Notes: a model not told the origin generated them from the sequence alone. A stretch of 64,000 nucleotides of DNA from JAGNHN01 sp964590645 (GCA_964590645.1 CAZPYJ010000001.1:167427-231426), one strand, 5' to 3'; shown: positions 52,366 to 61,814, counted from the first letter of the stretch. Numbers and translations are program-made.

Positions 52366-53214
52366 ATGGCTGGAAGGGGCGGGATCCTGTGGGTTTCATT
52401 GCTGCTTTCATTTTTTTATGCTTTCCCTTGCACCGCATTCGCCCAGTCCTCTCCTCCCTGGATGTATGCCGGTGTCAGAGATATGGTTTACGCCGAGGGT
52501 GCTGGCTTTGGGGAGGCCAGCTGGATGGCAGTGGGGGATCCCCTGGCAGGCAGAGGGGTTTCAGGATTCCAGGGAAGTTTTTCAATGCTGATGCCTTTTG
52601 GTATCGGACAAATGGCCAGTCCGGCCTTTGGCTTCAGTCAGGGTTCAGAATCAGCCCGCATCGGAATGGCCATCCTCCGCAGCGGCGGACTGAAGCGAAG
52701 CTACCAGCGCTACAGTCTGGCCTCCTCTCTTCGCCTGAATGAGAACATTAGAGCCGGAATCGGGCTTGGTTTGCTTGAAGTCCGCTATGATGCCGGGCAG
52801 TCTCCACTCCCTGTCCTCCTTTCACAACTTGCATTTCAGATAGATCTGAGCAGGGAAGCCACCCTCCATCTCGGTTTCCGGGAGCCATACGAATTCATTC
52901 TCAGAGAAGCAGAAGCATACCGGGTAATCCCGGCTTTGTCGACAGCCCTGCAATGGAGAGCCGCTGAAGGTCTGACGGCCTTGTTTGAGATCCGTCGCAA
53001 CACCACAGGTCCTGTCTCAATGCTGGGAGGACTGGAGCTGGAGGTAAACCCGCAAACAAAAATGCATTTCTCCTATCACAGCCTCACTCGCAGAAGCGGA
53101 CTGGGAATACAATATCTGGTGGGGAGGTTTAGTGCAGGCTTTGCCGCCACCTACCATCCGGTACTGGGGATCAGTCCTGGTTTTGAACTCGGATATAGAA
53201 AAAAGGGGAAATGA
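52366..53214 (+). CDS. Predicted outer membrane protein paired with an HhH barrel gene
   Basis: The 282-residue product has a signal peptide (MAGRGGILWVSLLLSFFYAFPCTAFAQ) from ATG 52366; upstream in-frame starts at 52273 (TTG) and 52288 (ATG) would spoil it. The mature part shows repeated amphipathic beta strands (FQGSFSMLMPFGIGQM, IRAGIGLGLLEVRYD, MLGGLELEVNP, FSAGFAATYHPV), typical of a small barrel. It has no family I can name beyond that. Its stop overlaps the start of the next gene (ATGA), so it is translationally linked to the large HhH-barrel protein. Confidence 0.7.
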   Translation: MAGRGGILWVSLLLSFFYAFPCTAFAQSSPPWMYAGVRDMVYAEGAGFGEASWMAVGDPLAGRGVSGFQGSFSMLMPFGIGQMASPAFGFSQGSESARIGMAILRSGGLKRSYQRYSLASSLRLNENIRAGIGLGLLEVRYDAGQSPLPVLLSQLAFQIDLSREATLHLGFREPYEFILREAEAYRVIPALSTALQWRAAEGLTALFEIRRNTTGPVSMLGGLELEVNPQTKMHFSYHSLTRRSGLGIQYLVGRFSAGFAATYHPVLGISPGFELGYRKKGK

Positions 53215-55136
53215 CTTGCCGAAACTGTTGTTCAATTCTTTGCCTCTGCCTGAAGCTAACAGCATTGGCTCAACTCGTCCCCCCTGAGCCGGATTTGACA
53301 GGATGGACGGAGAACGAGGCCCTTGCCGAGGAGTGGGTGGAGCTGCAAGAGGATGCACTTGCAGCTTACGCCCCTTTCAATCTGAATGATACGATTGACC
53401 TTCAGCGTATGCTGGATGCTTTTCTGATCACGGAAGCAGAGTACCGGAACCTGCATACGCATCTCAGGCGCTACGGAGCCCTGCTCCACTTCTATGAGCT
53501 ATTGCACTGCGGGATTTTCCCGGCAGATTGGATACAAAGGATGGAGCCTTTTCTCAGCCTGGAGTCACGACAAGCCGACGAGGGAGATGAGTACAGGGTA
53601 AGAATGCATTCTTTCAGAGCAGAGCTGCGTACACGCCTGAAGCAGAACGCAGGAGACAGCTTATTTCGCTTGATTTCTGCAATCCGCTTATCCGGTCGCC
53701 TGGGGCAGCATACCGATATGGCAATGGTTTGCACGAAGGGAGCCGGAGAGCCTGCCTTTGCGCCCGGCACCCCTTTGCAAGCGGAATACTTTTCTGCTTT
53801 TGTTCGATGGCGGGGGAAAGGCATACTGCGGCAATGTGTGATGGGAGATTATGCCCTGCAGGGCGGTATTGGTTTGCGTTATGGTAAGGGATGGGCAGGA
53901 GGCGATATACACTATCCCCTGGCGGATGCCGTCCTTCCAGCTCGAATGGCAGCACGTAGCAGTTCCATTCCATCCATTACACTGAAGGGGCTGGCAACAG
54001 AATGGCGGATGGGTGCGATCCGATTCCATATCAGCAGCGGCGCACAGCATTCCGATGCGTATTTCCGGATCAGAGGGGGGAAGCCGGATTGGTCGGAAGG
54101 GAGCGGAGGAGACCACAGTACAGTCCGGTATGCAGCGAGAAGAGAGCAGGGAAGTTTGTTTCGCCATAGTGCACGCCTGGGCATCGAGAAAGAACAATTG
54201 CGCATAGGATTATCCTGGGACAGGCTTTCGGTGAACGGAATGGAAGAGGGCGGAGGGCACAGCATAAGCGTGGAAGAGGCTGCCTGGGGGCTGGATGTGC
54301 AATGGGCAGCGCGTCATCAGGAGTTGTGGCTGGAAGCGGTCCGCTTTCACCAGGCCCGGGGAATTGCGCTTTCCTGGATACACGGACAAAGCGACTGGAT
54401 CCGCATCAGAACAGGGGGAAGCTTGCGGCAGGGCAGCCTGCCCCTTTCCTCGCGACAAAGCATACTGGCTGATGTCGTGCACCCTAATCAACTGGATCTC
54501 TATGCTGCTGCCTTTATGAGTTGGGGTAAAGGCTGGACCTTAGGCGCAGGTTTGAGAAATGAACAGCAGTGGCAGGAAGGGGGGGCGGTACGACTGAGCA
54601 GCCGGACTTACCTCAGGCTTGAGCGCAAACAGTTCAGGTCTGGCAATCACAGCTTACTGGCCGATCTGCGTTTTCCGGAAAGGGATGGGGCAACTCGGGT
54701 TGAGCCGGGCATTCAACGCATTCGATTGATGTACCGGAGTCGGATACAGACAGATCCAAAGTGGCAATGGAACGGAGGATGGCACCTGGCAGCAGATCAC
54801 AGCCATCCCGCATCCAGGAAGGCGGGATTAGCCTGGTACCTTTCGTGCAGGCACCTGCATTTCGGAAGGAGACTGCAACATTTTGATGCGTCGCTGGCCT
54901 GGCACGAGCTGGATAATGCGCAAAGTGGGGCGTGGTTCTGGTTTACCGGAGCGGAAGGAAGATTGATGCTTCAAAGCCTGTATGGTCGTGGTTTTAGAAG
55001 CAGCTTTTCAGCATTGTGGCAAACGGGAGAGAAAAGCAGGATGATGGCGGGAATATCTTACCGCCGGAGCCACAATAAGGAAGGGGAAATCAGCAGGAGT
55101 CTGGAGTTGGGTATGCGCCTCCAGCTTCAATGGTGA
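53211..55136 (+). CDS. Outer membrane protein with N-terminal ComEA-like helix-hairpin-helix
   Basis: The 641-residue product has a short signal peptide (about 1-20), then a helix-hairpin-helix-like segment (about 54-115) with the layout NLNDT..LQRMLDAFLITEAEYRNLHTHLRRYG..LHFYELL, similar to the DNA-binding ComEA repeat, and then about 500 residues of alternating strands (ALQGGIGLRYGKGW, FRAELRTRLKQ, SLFRLISAIRLSGR and so on) that fit a large barrel ending LGMRLQLQW. Similar HhH-plus-barrel proteins are known in Bacteroidota; their role, possibly DNA handling at the surface, is unproven. It overlaps the previous gene (ATGA) and its end overlaps the convergent P-loop gene by 10 nt. Confidence 0.7.
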   Translation: MTCRNCCSILCLCLKLTALAQLVPPEPDLTGWTENEALAEEWVELQEDALAAYAPFNLNDTIDLQRMLDAFLITEAEYRNLHTHLRRYGALLHFYELLHCGIFPADWIQRMEPFLSLESRQADEGDEYRVRMHSFRAELRTRLKQNAGDSLFRLISAIRLSGRLGQHTDMAMVCTKGAGEPAFAPGTPLQAEYFSAFVRWRGKGILRQCVMGDYALQGGIGLRYGKGWAGGDIHYPLADAVLPARMAARSSSIPSITLKGLATEWRMGAIRFHISSGAQHSDAYFRIRGGKPDWSEGSGGDHSTVRYAARREQGSLFRHSARLGIEKEQLRIGLSWDRLSVNGMEEGGGHSISVEEAAWGLDVQWAARHQELWLEAVRFHQARGIALSWIHGQSDWIRIRTGGSLRQGSLPLSSRQSILADVVHPNQLDLYAAAFMSWGKGWTLGAGLRNEQQWQEGGAVRLSSRTYLRLERKQFRSGNHSLLADLRFPERDGATRVEPGIQRIRLMYRSRIQTDPKWQWNGGWHLAADHSHPASRKAGLAWYLSCRHLHFGRRLQHFDASLAWHELDNAQSGAWFWFTGAEGRLMLQSLYGRGFRSSFSALWQTGEKSRMMAGISYRRSHNKEGEISRSLELGMRLQLQW

Positions 55137-55648
55137 GTGGTTTGCCCTTTCTTCCGGATCAACCCACGGCGCCCGGCCCAGCCATACAGAAAGTCGAGTA
55201 TGTCTTCCGTCCGGGGCTCCGCTGACTTCTTCCCATTGCGCACCGAAAGAAAAGCTGTGTCCGAAAGGATGCGGTTGATCATTTCAAGGTCATAAAAGAG
55301 AGGCACTTCATTTGAATCGGCATAGCCCGGATTCAACCACTGAATATACATCAAATAGGCATTTTGACGGAAGAATTTCAAGGTATCCAGCAAACTGTGC
55401 TGATACTGAAGTGAGCACAAGACGATGTCGGGGCGACTTTTCCCCAGAATGCTGCTCACGGCCTGCCTGCGTTTACCCGGAGACCGGCTCACCAGAAAAA
55501 CATTAACATAATCCGTCTCATTAAAATACAGGCGGCGAAGGTTCTTTCCTGTTCGCACCTCACGGCCGAAGAGCGTGTTCCAGGTATAGGTCTTACCGCT
55601 GGAGGCATTTCCCAGAATACCGATCAGAAGTTTGTCAGAGGAGGTCAT
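55127..55648 (-). CDS. Small P-loop protein of unknown function
   Basis: Not recognised at family level. The 173-residue product from ATG 55648 starts with LLIGILGNASSGKTYTWNTLF, a Walker A motif (GxxxxGKT) preceded by a hydrophobic strand. A possible Walker B strand (DIVLCSLQY) has no acidic residue where one would expect it. There is no GTPase NKxD motif, so it is likely an ATP/GTP-binding protein of a divergent group. An upstream in-frame TTG (55669) is an alternative start. It lies convergent to the HhH-barrel gene and divergent from rmuC. Confidence 0.6.
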   Translation of the reverse strand: MTSSDKLLIGILGNASSGKTYTWNTLFGREVRTGKNLRRLYFNETDYVNVFLVSRSPGKRRQAVSSILGKSRPDIVLCSLQYQHSLLDTLKFFRQNAYLMYIQWLNPGYADSNEVPLFYDLEMINRILSDTAFLSVRNGKKSAEPRTEDILDFLYGWAGRRGLIRKKGQTTHH

Positions 55649-55794
55649 AGGCGATGTCGTCGAAAGCAAGCCTATAAAGATATGGCTTGCCTTGCTGATT
55701 CACAAATACAGCTTTGCATTGCTTTGCGGAATCTTGAAATCAGGCAGCGGCATTCTTCCGGGGGAAAGCGGTTTATTGCGTATTTTTGAAGGCT

Positions 55795-57180
55795 ATGGAA
55801 ATGTGGTGGATTTTTCTGATAGCCGGACTCGCTGCCGGAGGTTTTTTTCTGATGCTCTTCCGTTCCGGCAGACTGCACCAAAGAATCAACGCACTGGAAA
55901 AAGCACTGGCAGACTCGGAAGCACGGCTGAATGAGGAAAAAGGACGTGCATCTGAAATACGGGACTTGTATGAGAAGCAATTCATTTCCCTCAAACAGGA
56001 AATGCAACAGAAGGAGGAAATACTCTTGAAATCGCATCAGGATATGTCCCAGCTCCGCGAAGAACGCAGCCGGCTCACTACCCTGAACGAGCAACTGGAA
56101 CAAAAACTAAATACGGAGAAGCAGCGTCTGCAGGAGCAACAGGATCAGTTGCGGAATGAGTTTAAGCTGCTGGCCAATGAAATGCTCAAAAAGAGTGCCG
56201 GTGAACTCTCGGAAACCAACCGCAACCAGTTGGGCATACTCATCGACCCGCTTCGGGAGCAGCTGAACCGATTTGAAAAGAAAGTACAGGAAGTGCACGT
56301 AGAGGGCGAAAAAAAGCACGCCCAACTCAGCCTGGAGCTACATCAACTCAGGGAACTGAATACCCAATTGCAAGAAGAAGCAGGCAATCTGACCAAGGCT
56401 TTAAAAGGAGACAGCAAGAAACAGGGTAACTGGGGAGAGTTTGTACTGGAAAAGATTCTGGAAATCAGTGGGCTGGAAAAAGGCAGGGAGTATGTGCTGC
56501 AGGAAAGCATTCAGGTGGATGGAAGCACCTACAGGCCTGATGTGATCGTACATCTTCCGGAACAGAAACACCTGATCATCGATTCCAAAGTTTCGCTGAC
56601 CCAATATGAAATATTTTCATCCGCAGAACGGGATGAGGAAAGAGAACTCGCTTTGCGTCAGCATATCCTTTCGGTGAAGAATCACATCAGGCAGCTCTCG
56701 GATAAAGAGTATTTCAATGGGAAAGGCCTGGATACGCCAGATTTCGTCCTGATGTTTATGCCTGTGGAACCTGCTTTCAGCCTGGCCTTAAGGGAAGAGC
56801 CCGCTTTGTTTGACCTGGCCTGGGAAAAGAAGATCGTAATGGTAAGCCCGACCACGCTGCTGGCTACCCTCCGGACTGTAGCCAGTATCTGGCGGCAGGA
56901 AAAACAAACCCAGAATGCGCTGGAAATATCCCGGGCGGGATCTGCACTCTACGATAAGTTTATCGGCTTTTTGAATGACCTGGAAGAGATCGGTAAACGC
57001 ATTGCGCAGCTTCAATCCAGCTATGAAGCTGCCACGAACAAAATCAGTCAGGGCCGGGGCAATCTGGTCAATGCAGTTCAAAAACTTAAAAAGCTCGGGC
57101 TTAAATCAGAAAAACAAATCCCGGCTTCTTTTACCCCCAGGGAGGATACAGATGATGAGGAAGCACCTGCAGCGTCTTAG
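55795..57180 (+). CDS. rmuC: RmuC-family DNA recombination protein
   Basis: RmuC limits inversions between short inverted repeats; its core is nuclease-like. The 461-residue product has an N-terminal membrane anchor (about 4-22), a long coiled coil (about 30-200) and the RmuC domain with GNWGEFVLEKILEISGL, YRPDVIVHLPEQKHLIIDSKVSL (PD-(D/E)xK-like residues) and FVLMFMPVEPAFSLAL. ATG 55795 is taken; ATG 55801 is also possible. A TATTTTTG box at 55781-55788 lies right before it and would give an almost leaderless RNA. It overlaps the GWxTD gene by 29 nt. Confidence 0.92.
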   Translation: MEMWWIFLIAGLAAGGFFLMLFRSGRLHQRINALEKALADSEARLNEEKGRASEIRDLYEKQFISLKQEMQQKEEILLKSHQDMSQLREERSRLTTLNEQLEQKLNTEKQRLQEQQDQLRNEFKLLANEMLKKSAGELSETNRNQLGILIDPLREQLNRFEKKVQEVHVEGEKKHAQLSLELHQLRELNTQLQEEAGNLTKALKGDSKKQGNWGEFVLEKILEISGLEKGREYVLQESIQVDGSTYRPDVIVHLPEQKHLIIDSKVSLTQYEIFSSAERDEERELALRQHILSVKNHIRQLSDKEYFNGKGLDTPDFVLMFMPVEPAFSLALREEPALFDLAWEKKIVMVSPTTLLATLRTVASIWRQEKQTQNALEISRAGSALYDKFIGFLNDLEEIGKRIAQLQSSYEAATNKISQGRGNLVNAVQKLKKLGLKSEKQIPASFTPREDTDDEEAPAAS

Positions 57181-58399
57181 CTTTTTGCTCTTGCTTGCGC
57201 TATGCACCAGCGCCTGCCGTCAAACCAGACCCTTGACGACACTTAACCTGAGTAGCCTGTATAATCCCGGGGAGATTTCCCACCAGGCCGTTCAGTCACT
57301 GGTCTATCATAGCTCAGATAGTTTCTCCAACATCTATTTCAGGATTAATCGCGCATTATTGGCACAGGCAATGGAAACCCTTGAAGCGGAAGAAGTGCAC
57401 TTTCGCTATGCCCTGTATCCCTCCTTCCAGGCAACAGACTGGATCGATACCGGAAGGATCAGCATTGTTCAAGCACAAATCGAAGGCAAGCAGGATCCCT
57501 GGTATCCCTTTAGTATTAGTGTCCCAACATTGCAGGGGAAGACCTATATCCTATTTTTAGAATTAATTGACTCTCCCCTCTTGCACCATATTTGTCTGGT
57601 CGACCGGGAGTGGCATTTCAGCCAGCAGAATGTCCTCCTGACCAATATTGCTGGAGACCCCCTTTTTGATCCGGTCCTCTCTGCCGGGCAGGAATGCAGG
57701 TTAAGTGTGGCCGATGGGAGTTTGCGTAAACTGCGCGTACACTACTACCAGCGCACCTTTGACGTGGCCTGGCCACCCTTTGCTTTCAACCGGCCGCAAG
57801 CCTTTGACCTTGATCCGGACAGTGTTTTTTACATCCCGCTCGAGTCAGGGGTTTCTGAAGCAATTCGTTTTCCCGAAGAAGGGATGTATCACCTACTGGC
57901 CGAAGAAGGATCAATGCAAGGCAAAACCCTCCTGCGCTTCCATCCCTCCTTTCCCCTGGTCCTTGAGCCCGGCCAGATGCTTGCACCTTTGCAATACCTC
58001 ACTTCAGCCAGGGAGTATTCAGAAATGCAGGAATCGGATAACCCGAAAGTGGCGGTCGATCGCTTCTGGCTGACCCAGACAGGGAATGTCGCCCGTGCCA
58101 GGGTCAGAATACAGGAATTCTATTCAAGGGTCGAACAGGCCAACCTTTTCTTCACCTCATATCACGAAGGCTGGAAAACCGACCGGGGCCTGATCTACAT
58201 CATCTACGGGCCACCCAGGAGGGTATTCAGAACGGACGAGGCAGAAAAGTGGATTTATGGAGAGGAAGGCAATCCATTGTCCTTGAGATTCACCTTTATG
58301 CGGGTAAAAAATCCTTTTACCCTGCAGGATTATTCATTGACAAAGTCCCCTACCTATAAAGAAAGCTGGTTTAATCAGGTGGAAACCTGGAGAAGATAA
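57152..58399 (+). CDS. GWxTD-domain lipoprotein
   Basis: The 415-residue product has a lipoprotein signal (LLLLALCTSAC, lipid Cys near residue 20), a beta-rich middle and a C-terminal GWxTD domain with the name-giving motif GWKTDRGLIYIIYGPP near residue 345. GWxTD proteins are common in Bacteroidota and related phyla; function is unknown. It begins at ATG 57152 (or 57155) inside the last codons of rmuC, so it is probably translated by coupling. rlmB begins 10 nt after its stop. Confidence 0.85.
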   Translation: MMRKHLQRLSFLLLLALCTSACRQTRPLTTLNLSSLYNPGEISHQAVQSLVYHSSDSFSNIYFRINRALLAQAMETLEAEEVHFRYALYPSFQATDWIDTGRISIVQAQIEGKQDPWYPFSISVPTLQGKTYILFLELIDSPLLHHICLVDREWHFSQQNVLLTNIAGDPLFDPVLSAGQECRLSVADGSLRKLRVHYYQRTFDVAWPPFAFNRPQAFDLDPDSVFYIPLESGVSEAIRFPEEGMYHLLAEEGSMQGKTLLRFHPSFPLVLEPGQMLAPLQYLTSAREYSEMQESDNPKVAVDRFWLTQTGNVARARVRIQEFYSRVEQANLFFTSYHEGWKTDRGLIYIIYGPPRRVFRTDEAEKWIYGEEGNPLSLRFTFMRVKNPFTLQDYSLTKSPTYKESWFNQVETWRR

Positions 58400-58409
58400 A
58401 CAGGAAAAG

Positions 58410-59159
58410 ATGGCCAATAAGGATATGATTTACGGTCTGCGCCCGGTGTTTGAAGCTTTGTCCGCTGGAAAAGAAATGGAAAAGGTGATGATTCAGAAGG
58501 GCTTGAAGGGGAGTATGTACGCAGATGTGTGGCAATTGATCCGCGAACGGGATATTCCCAGCCAGTTTGTCCCTTTGGAAAAACTGAACAGTCTGACACG
58601 CGGCAACCATCAGGGTATAGTGGGTTTTCTGTCTCAGGTAGAATACCAGGATATTACAGCCTTACTCCCTATGATTTTTGAAAGCGGCAAGGTGCCTTTT
58701 TTGCTGGTCCTGGACCGCATTAGCGATGTACGGAATTTTGGCGCCCTGGCCCGGACGGCTTCCTGCGCCGGAGTGGACGCCATCCTTATTCCGGTAAAAG
58801 GCGGTGCCAGAATCTCCGCCGATGCAGTTAAAACATCGGCAGGTGCTTTGCATCAGATTGCGGTCTGTCGCACCCCAAAGCTTGCGCAAAGTGTACGTTA
58901 TCTCAAAGAAAGCGGCTTGCACCTCATTGCGGCCACCGAGAAAGCCGGAAAGTTTTATGATGAAGGAAGCTACCAGCATCCCCTGGCCATCATAATGGGA
59001 TCGGAAGAAGACGGCATCAGTCCTGAGCTGCTGGCCCTGGCCGATGAGCATTTGGCCATCCCCCTGACGGGAGAGATCGCCAGCCTGAATGTGTCGGTTG
59101 CTTGTGGCGTGCTGCTCTTCGAAGCACAGCGGCAGCGGCGCCTGCAGAAGGAAGCCTGA
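58410..59159 (+). CDS. rlmB: 23S rRNA guanosine-2251 2'-O-methyltransferase
   Basis: RlmB methylates the ribose of G2251 in the peptidyl-transferase loop. The 249-residue product has the N-terminal substrate-binding domain (YGLRPVFEAL...GNHQGIVGFLS) and a SPOUT methyltransferase domain with DRISDVRNFGALARTA (motif 1), IIMGSEEDGIS (motif 2) and SLNVSVACGVLLFE (motif 3). Length fits RlmB rather than the shorter TrmH at 22.9 kb. It lies in a tight plus-strand run. Confidence 0.94.
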   Translation: MANKDMIYGLRPVFEALSAGKEMEKVMIQKGLKGSMYADVWQLIRERDIPSQFVPLEKLNSLTRGNHQGIVGFLSQVEYQDITALLPMIFESGKVPFLLVLDRISDVRNFGALARTASCAGVDAILIPVKGGARISADAVKTSAGALHQIAVCRTPKLAQSVRYLKESGLHLIAATEKAGKFYDEGSYQHPLAIIMGSEEDGISPELLALADEHLAIPLTGEIASLNVSVACGVLLFEAQRQRRLQKEA

Positions 59160-59181
59160 GAGAAGGTCTTGAAGGATTGGA

Positions 59182-61041
59182 TTGAAGAAACATCTCACAT
59201 ATACGCATTTTGCCCTGCTTCTTATCCTGGGGGTGGCCGCAGCGCTCAGGCTGTACGGATTGGCTGATTTCTCCTATTCCAACGATGAGCTCAGTGCACT
59301 CTACCGCCTTCGCTTCGATTCTTTTTCGGATTTAATCAAAGGTGGCGTACAGCCTGATTTTCATCCCGCAGGGGTTCAGGCATTTCTGTACTACTGGACA
59401 GCATTGGCAGGAAGCGACCCCTTTTGGGTGCGCCTGCCGTTTGCCCTGATGGGAGTGGGAAGTGTTTACCTTGTTTATCTATGCGGCAAAGGCTTGTATG
59501 GGCCAGCTTCCGGACTTTTTGCCGCTGCCTTGATGGCCAGCTTTTCCTTTCCCCTGCTCTACAGCCGCCTTGCACGCCCTTACGCCACAGGACTGTTCTT
59601 TATTCTTTTGCTGATTTGGATATGGCTAAAGCTCTGGCGAGAGCCACCCGGAAACAGGTCAAGGAAGGGATGGCTGTGGGCAGGCCTGACGCTCTCGTTT
59701 GCCGGGGCGATGTACAATCATTATTTCAGCTTTCTGATGGCTGCCATCATCGGAGTCTTCGGACTATGGGTACTGAAAAAACAACAAAGAGAGATAATGT
59801 TGCTATCGGGATTAACTGCTGCGGCATTCTTTCTTCCCCATCTGTCCATCACTCTGGCTCACTTCAGCATCGGCGGTTTGAGTACCTGGCTGGGGCCACC
59901 TTCCCCCTCCTGGCCGCTTGAGCATTGGAATTATATCTTTAATTCCAGTGCCTGGTTCAGCTTACCCCTGGCCCTGCTGTTGGGGTTCGCCCTGTTCAGA
60001 AGATATCCCTCCGGCATCCTGCATCCGGGTTCGCTACTGCTGCTGTGGATCATTCTGCTGGGTATTGGCTATTTCTACTCTCTTTTCGTGAACCCTGTAT
60101 TGCAGCACAGCATCCTGATCTTTTCCTTACCGCTGCTTGTGCTGGCCCTCAGCGCCGGGCTGTCAAAGCTGAAACCGCCCTTTGCAGCCCTGCTGTCCGT
60201 ATGCACACTGTTGGCAGGCACACTGCATACTATAGGAGTAGGCGCCTTCTACCGGCAATCTCATTTTGCTGATTTCCAAGCCGTTGCGCAATCCCTGGAC
60301 GCATACAGGAAAAGCAAGCCGGAGGCCGGGATGAAATTTGTTTTGAATGCGAACAACCGATGGTATTATGATTTCTATTCGGAAGACAGCCTTACTTTCC
60401 TGATGGAGGATATCCGTAATCTGGATTCTCTGGGCCAGCTTCGACGCCTGCTGGATACACTGCGCTGCGAGCGGATTGCCTACCTTTCGCTGAAACCTGA
60501 GCCTCCTGAGACCAAAGAAGTGCTCCTGGACTATTTCCCTGAAGTATGTCTGTTTGATGCCCCGAATCAATACAGCTGGATGGCAGTGCTCTCCCGCGCG
60601 GATAGCATTCAGGCGGCTGAAATGCAGGATGCACGATTGGCCACTTTTCCCTTCACGCTGGAACTGGCTTTGGGGGAAGAGGGCTATTGGCATCTGCCGG
60701 ATGACAGTGAGTTCAGTCCGGTGCTCCGCATACCGCTTCCTGGCAAGGAGGCAAAAGGAAGCAAGGTGTTACACGCCCGGGCTTTTCTTTGCTGGGACTC
60801 AGGAGAAGGCGATCCTCAGCTGGTTGGGACCGCGGGCTCAGAAACGGGCGGGAACCTGATGTGGCGTGCTTCTCCCGCCCGCGTCTTTATGGATCCGGGA
60901 CGATGCGGGCCCGTTCACCTGAAAATAAAGCTTCCGGAAGATATGATGCAAGAAGACAGCCTCTCTTGCTACCTCTGGAGTCCAGGCGGTCATTCATTTA
61001 CTTTGAAGTATCTTACAGCCAAAATATCCCTAGAAGAATGA
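59182..61041 (+). CDS. GT39/ArnT-like membrane glycosyltransferase with soluble C-terminal domain
   Basis: The 619-residue product has about eleven membrane helices in the first 370 residues and, near the N-terminus, the acidic motif YSNDELSALYR on the outer loop, as in GT39/GT83 (ArnT, PMT) enzymes that use polyprenyl-phosphate sugars. Residues about 370-619 form a soluble beta-rich domain. Acceptor and sugar are unknown; protein or LPS glycosylation outside the inner membrane is likely. The start is TTG 59182, 22 nt after rlmB; no ATG fits. Its stop overlaps the next gene (ATGA). Confidence 0.8.
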   Translation: MKKHLTYTHFALLLILGVAAALRLYGLADFSYSNDELSALYRLRFDSFSDLIKGGVQPDFHPAGVQAFLYYWTALAGSDPFWVRLPFALMGVGSVYLVYLCGKGLYGPASGLFAAALMASFSFPLLYSRLARPYATGLFFILLLIWIWLKLWREPPGNRSRKGWLWAGLTLSFAGAMYNHYFSFLMAAIIGVFGLWVLKKQQREIMLLSGLTAAAFFLPHLSITLAHFSIGGLSTWLGPPSPSWPLEHWNYIFNSSAWFSLPLALLLGFALFRRYPSGILHPGSLLLLWIILLGIGYFYSLFVNPVLQHSILIFSLPLLVLALSAGLSKLKPPFAALLSVCTLLAGTLHTIGVGAFYRQSHFADFQAVAQSLDAYRKSKPEAGMKFVLNANNRWYYDFYSEDSLTFLMEDIRNLDSLGQLRRLLDTLRCERIAYLSLKPEPPETKEVLLDYFPEVCLFDAPNQYSWMAVLSRADSIQAAEMQDARLATFPFTLELALGEEGYWHLPDDSEFSPVLRIPLPGKEAKGSKVLHARAFLCWDSGEGDPQLVGTAGSETGGNLMWRASPARVFMDPGRCGPVHLKIKLPEDMMQEDSLSCYLWSPGGHSFTLKYLTAKISLEE

Positions 61042-61763
61042 AGATACACTCAGGCATATCTCTGTCCCTGTCCTTTTTCCTTATCCTTTTCACGGGCTGC
61101 ACCCGCACTGAAAAAAGCTATGATGAACAAGGCAATCTGCGTTCCGAGATTTCCTACCGGGGAGACCAAATCCACGGAAAAGCAGCCTGGTATTACTACA
61201 ATGGTCAAGCCCAGCAAGAGTTCAACTATCATAAGGGCTTGCTTGATGGTCCGGCCAGGCGTTGGTATTTCGACGGGCGACTGGAGAGCGAGACCCACTA
61301 CAGAGATGGACGGAAGTACGGGCTGGAAAGGGCCTGGGATGAGTTTGGCACACTTTCACTGAAGCAGCATTGGGTGAAGGATACTTTGCACGGCGAATAT
61401 GTGGAATATCATCCCAACGGCAGGGTAAGGGTGAGGGGCAAATATGAGAAGGGATTGTTCGACAGCACCTGGTTGTATCAGAATCCAGCCGGCCTGATGG
61501 TTGGAAAAGGCATATTCACACAAGGAAGTGGAGATCTCTGGTCTTTCTATCTCGACGGAAAGTCCAGGCGCCTGGTGCCCTATCAACAAAACGAAAAGCA
61601 CGGTTGGGAGATATGGATGGACAGGCAGGGCGACACATTGCGGAGGCGTGAGTATGTTCAGGGGGTATTGATTCAAGAAGAGATATTGAAAGCAGGCGGG
61701 GAAAGTGAAGAGGAGACAGAGCCGAAGCATAACAACCTGTATAGCAGTGATATGTACGAATGA
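61038..61763 (+). CDS. Lipoprotein with YwqK/MORN-like repeats
   Basis: The 241-residue product has a lipoprotein signal (FLILFTGC) and about seven repeats of the pattern G-x-x-x-x-x-x-Y-x-x-G, such as NLRSEISYRGDQIHGKAAWYYYN, YHPNGRVRVRGKYEKG and LDGKSRRL. This is the YwqK-antitoxin-like/MORN-variant fold, often surface-exposed in Bacteroidota. Despite the family name, no toxin partner is adjacent. Its ATG overlaps the glycosyltransferase stop, so the two are coupled and may act together on a surface glycan; this is inference. Confidence 0.8.
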   Translation: MKIHSGISLSLSFFLILFTGCTRTEKSYDEQGNLRSEISYRGDQIHGKAAWYYYNGQAQQEFNYHKGLLDGPARRWYFDGRLESETHYRDGRKYGLERAWDEFGTLSLKQHWVKDTLHGEYVEYHPNGRVRVRGKYEKGLFDSTWLYQNPAGLMVGKGIFTQGSGDLWSFYLDGKSRRLVPYQQNEKHGWEIWMDRQGDTLRRREYVQGVLIQEEILKAGGESEEETEPKHNNLYSSDMYE

Positions 61764-61783
61764 AAATTATTTTTGCAAGGATA

Positions 61784-61814
61784 TTGGGTAATCAAAAAAA
61801 GGCTTTTACCTTTG
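61784..61814 (+). promoter_or_regulatory. Promoter of gdhA (TTG-N20-TACCTTTG)
   Basis: TTG at 61784-61786 and TACCTTTG at 61807-61814 are 20 nt apart, a good match to the Bacteroidota -33/-7 promoter. The leader to gdhA would be about 65 nt. Confidence 0.6.

Noticed and set aside
61038..61763. A toxin-antitoxin pair based on the YwqK 'antitoxin' family name
   Set aside because: The protein is a lipoprotein with MORN-like repeats, and its partner is a glycosyltransferase rather than a toxin.
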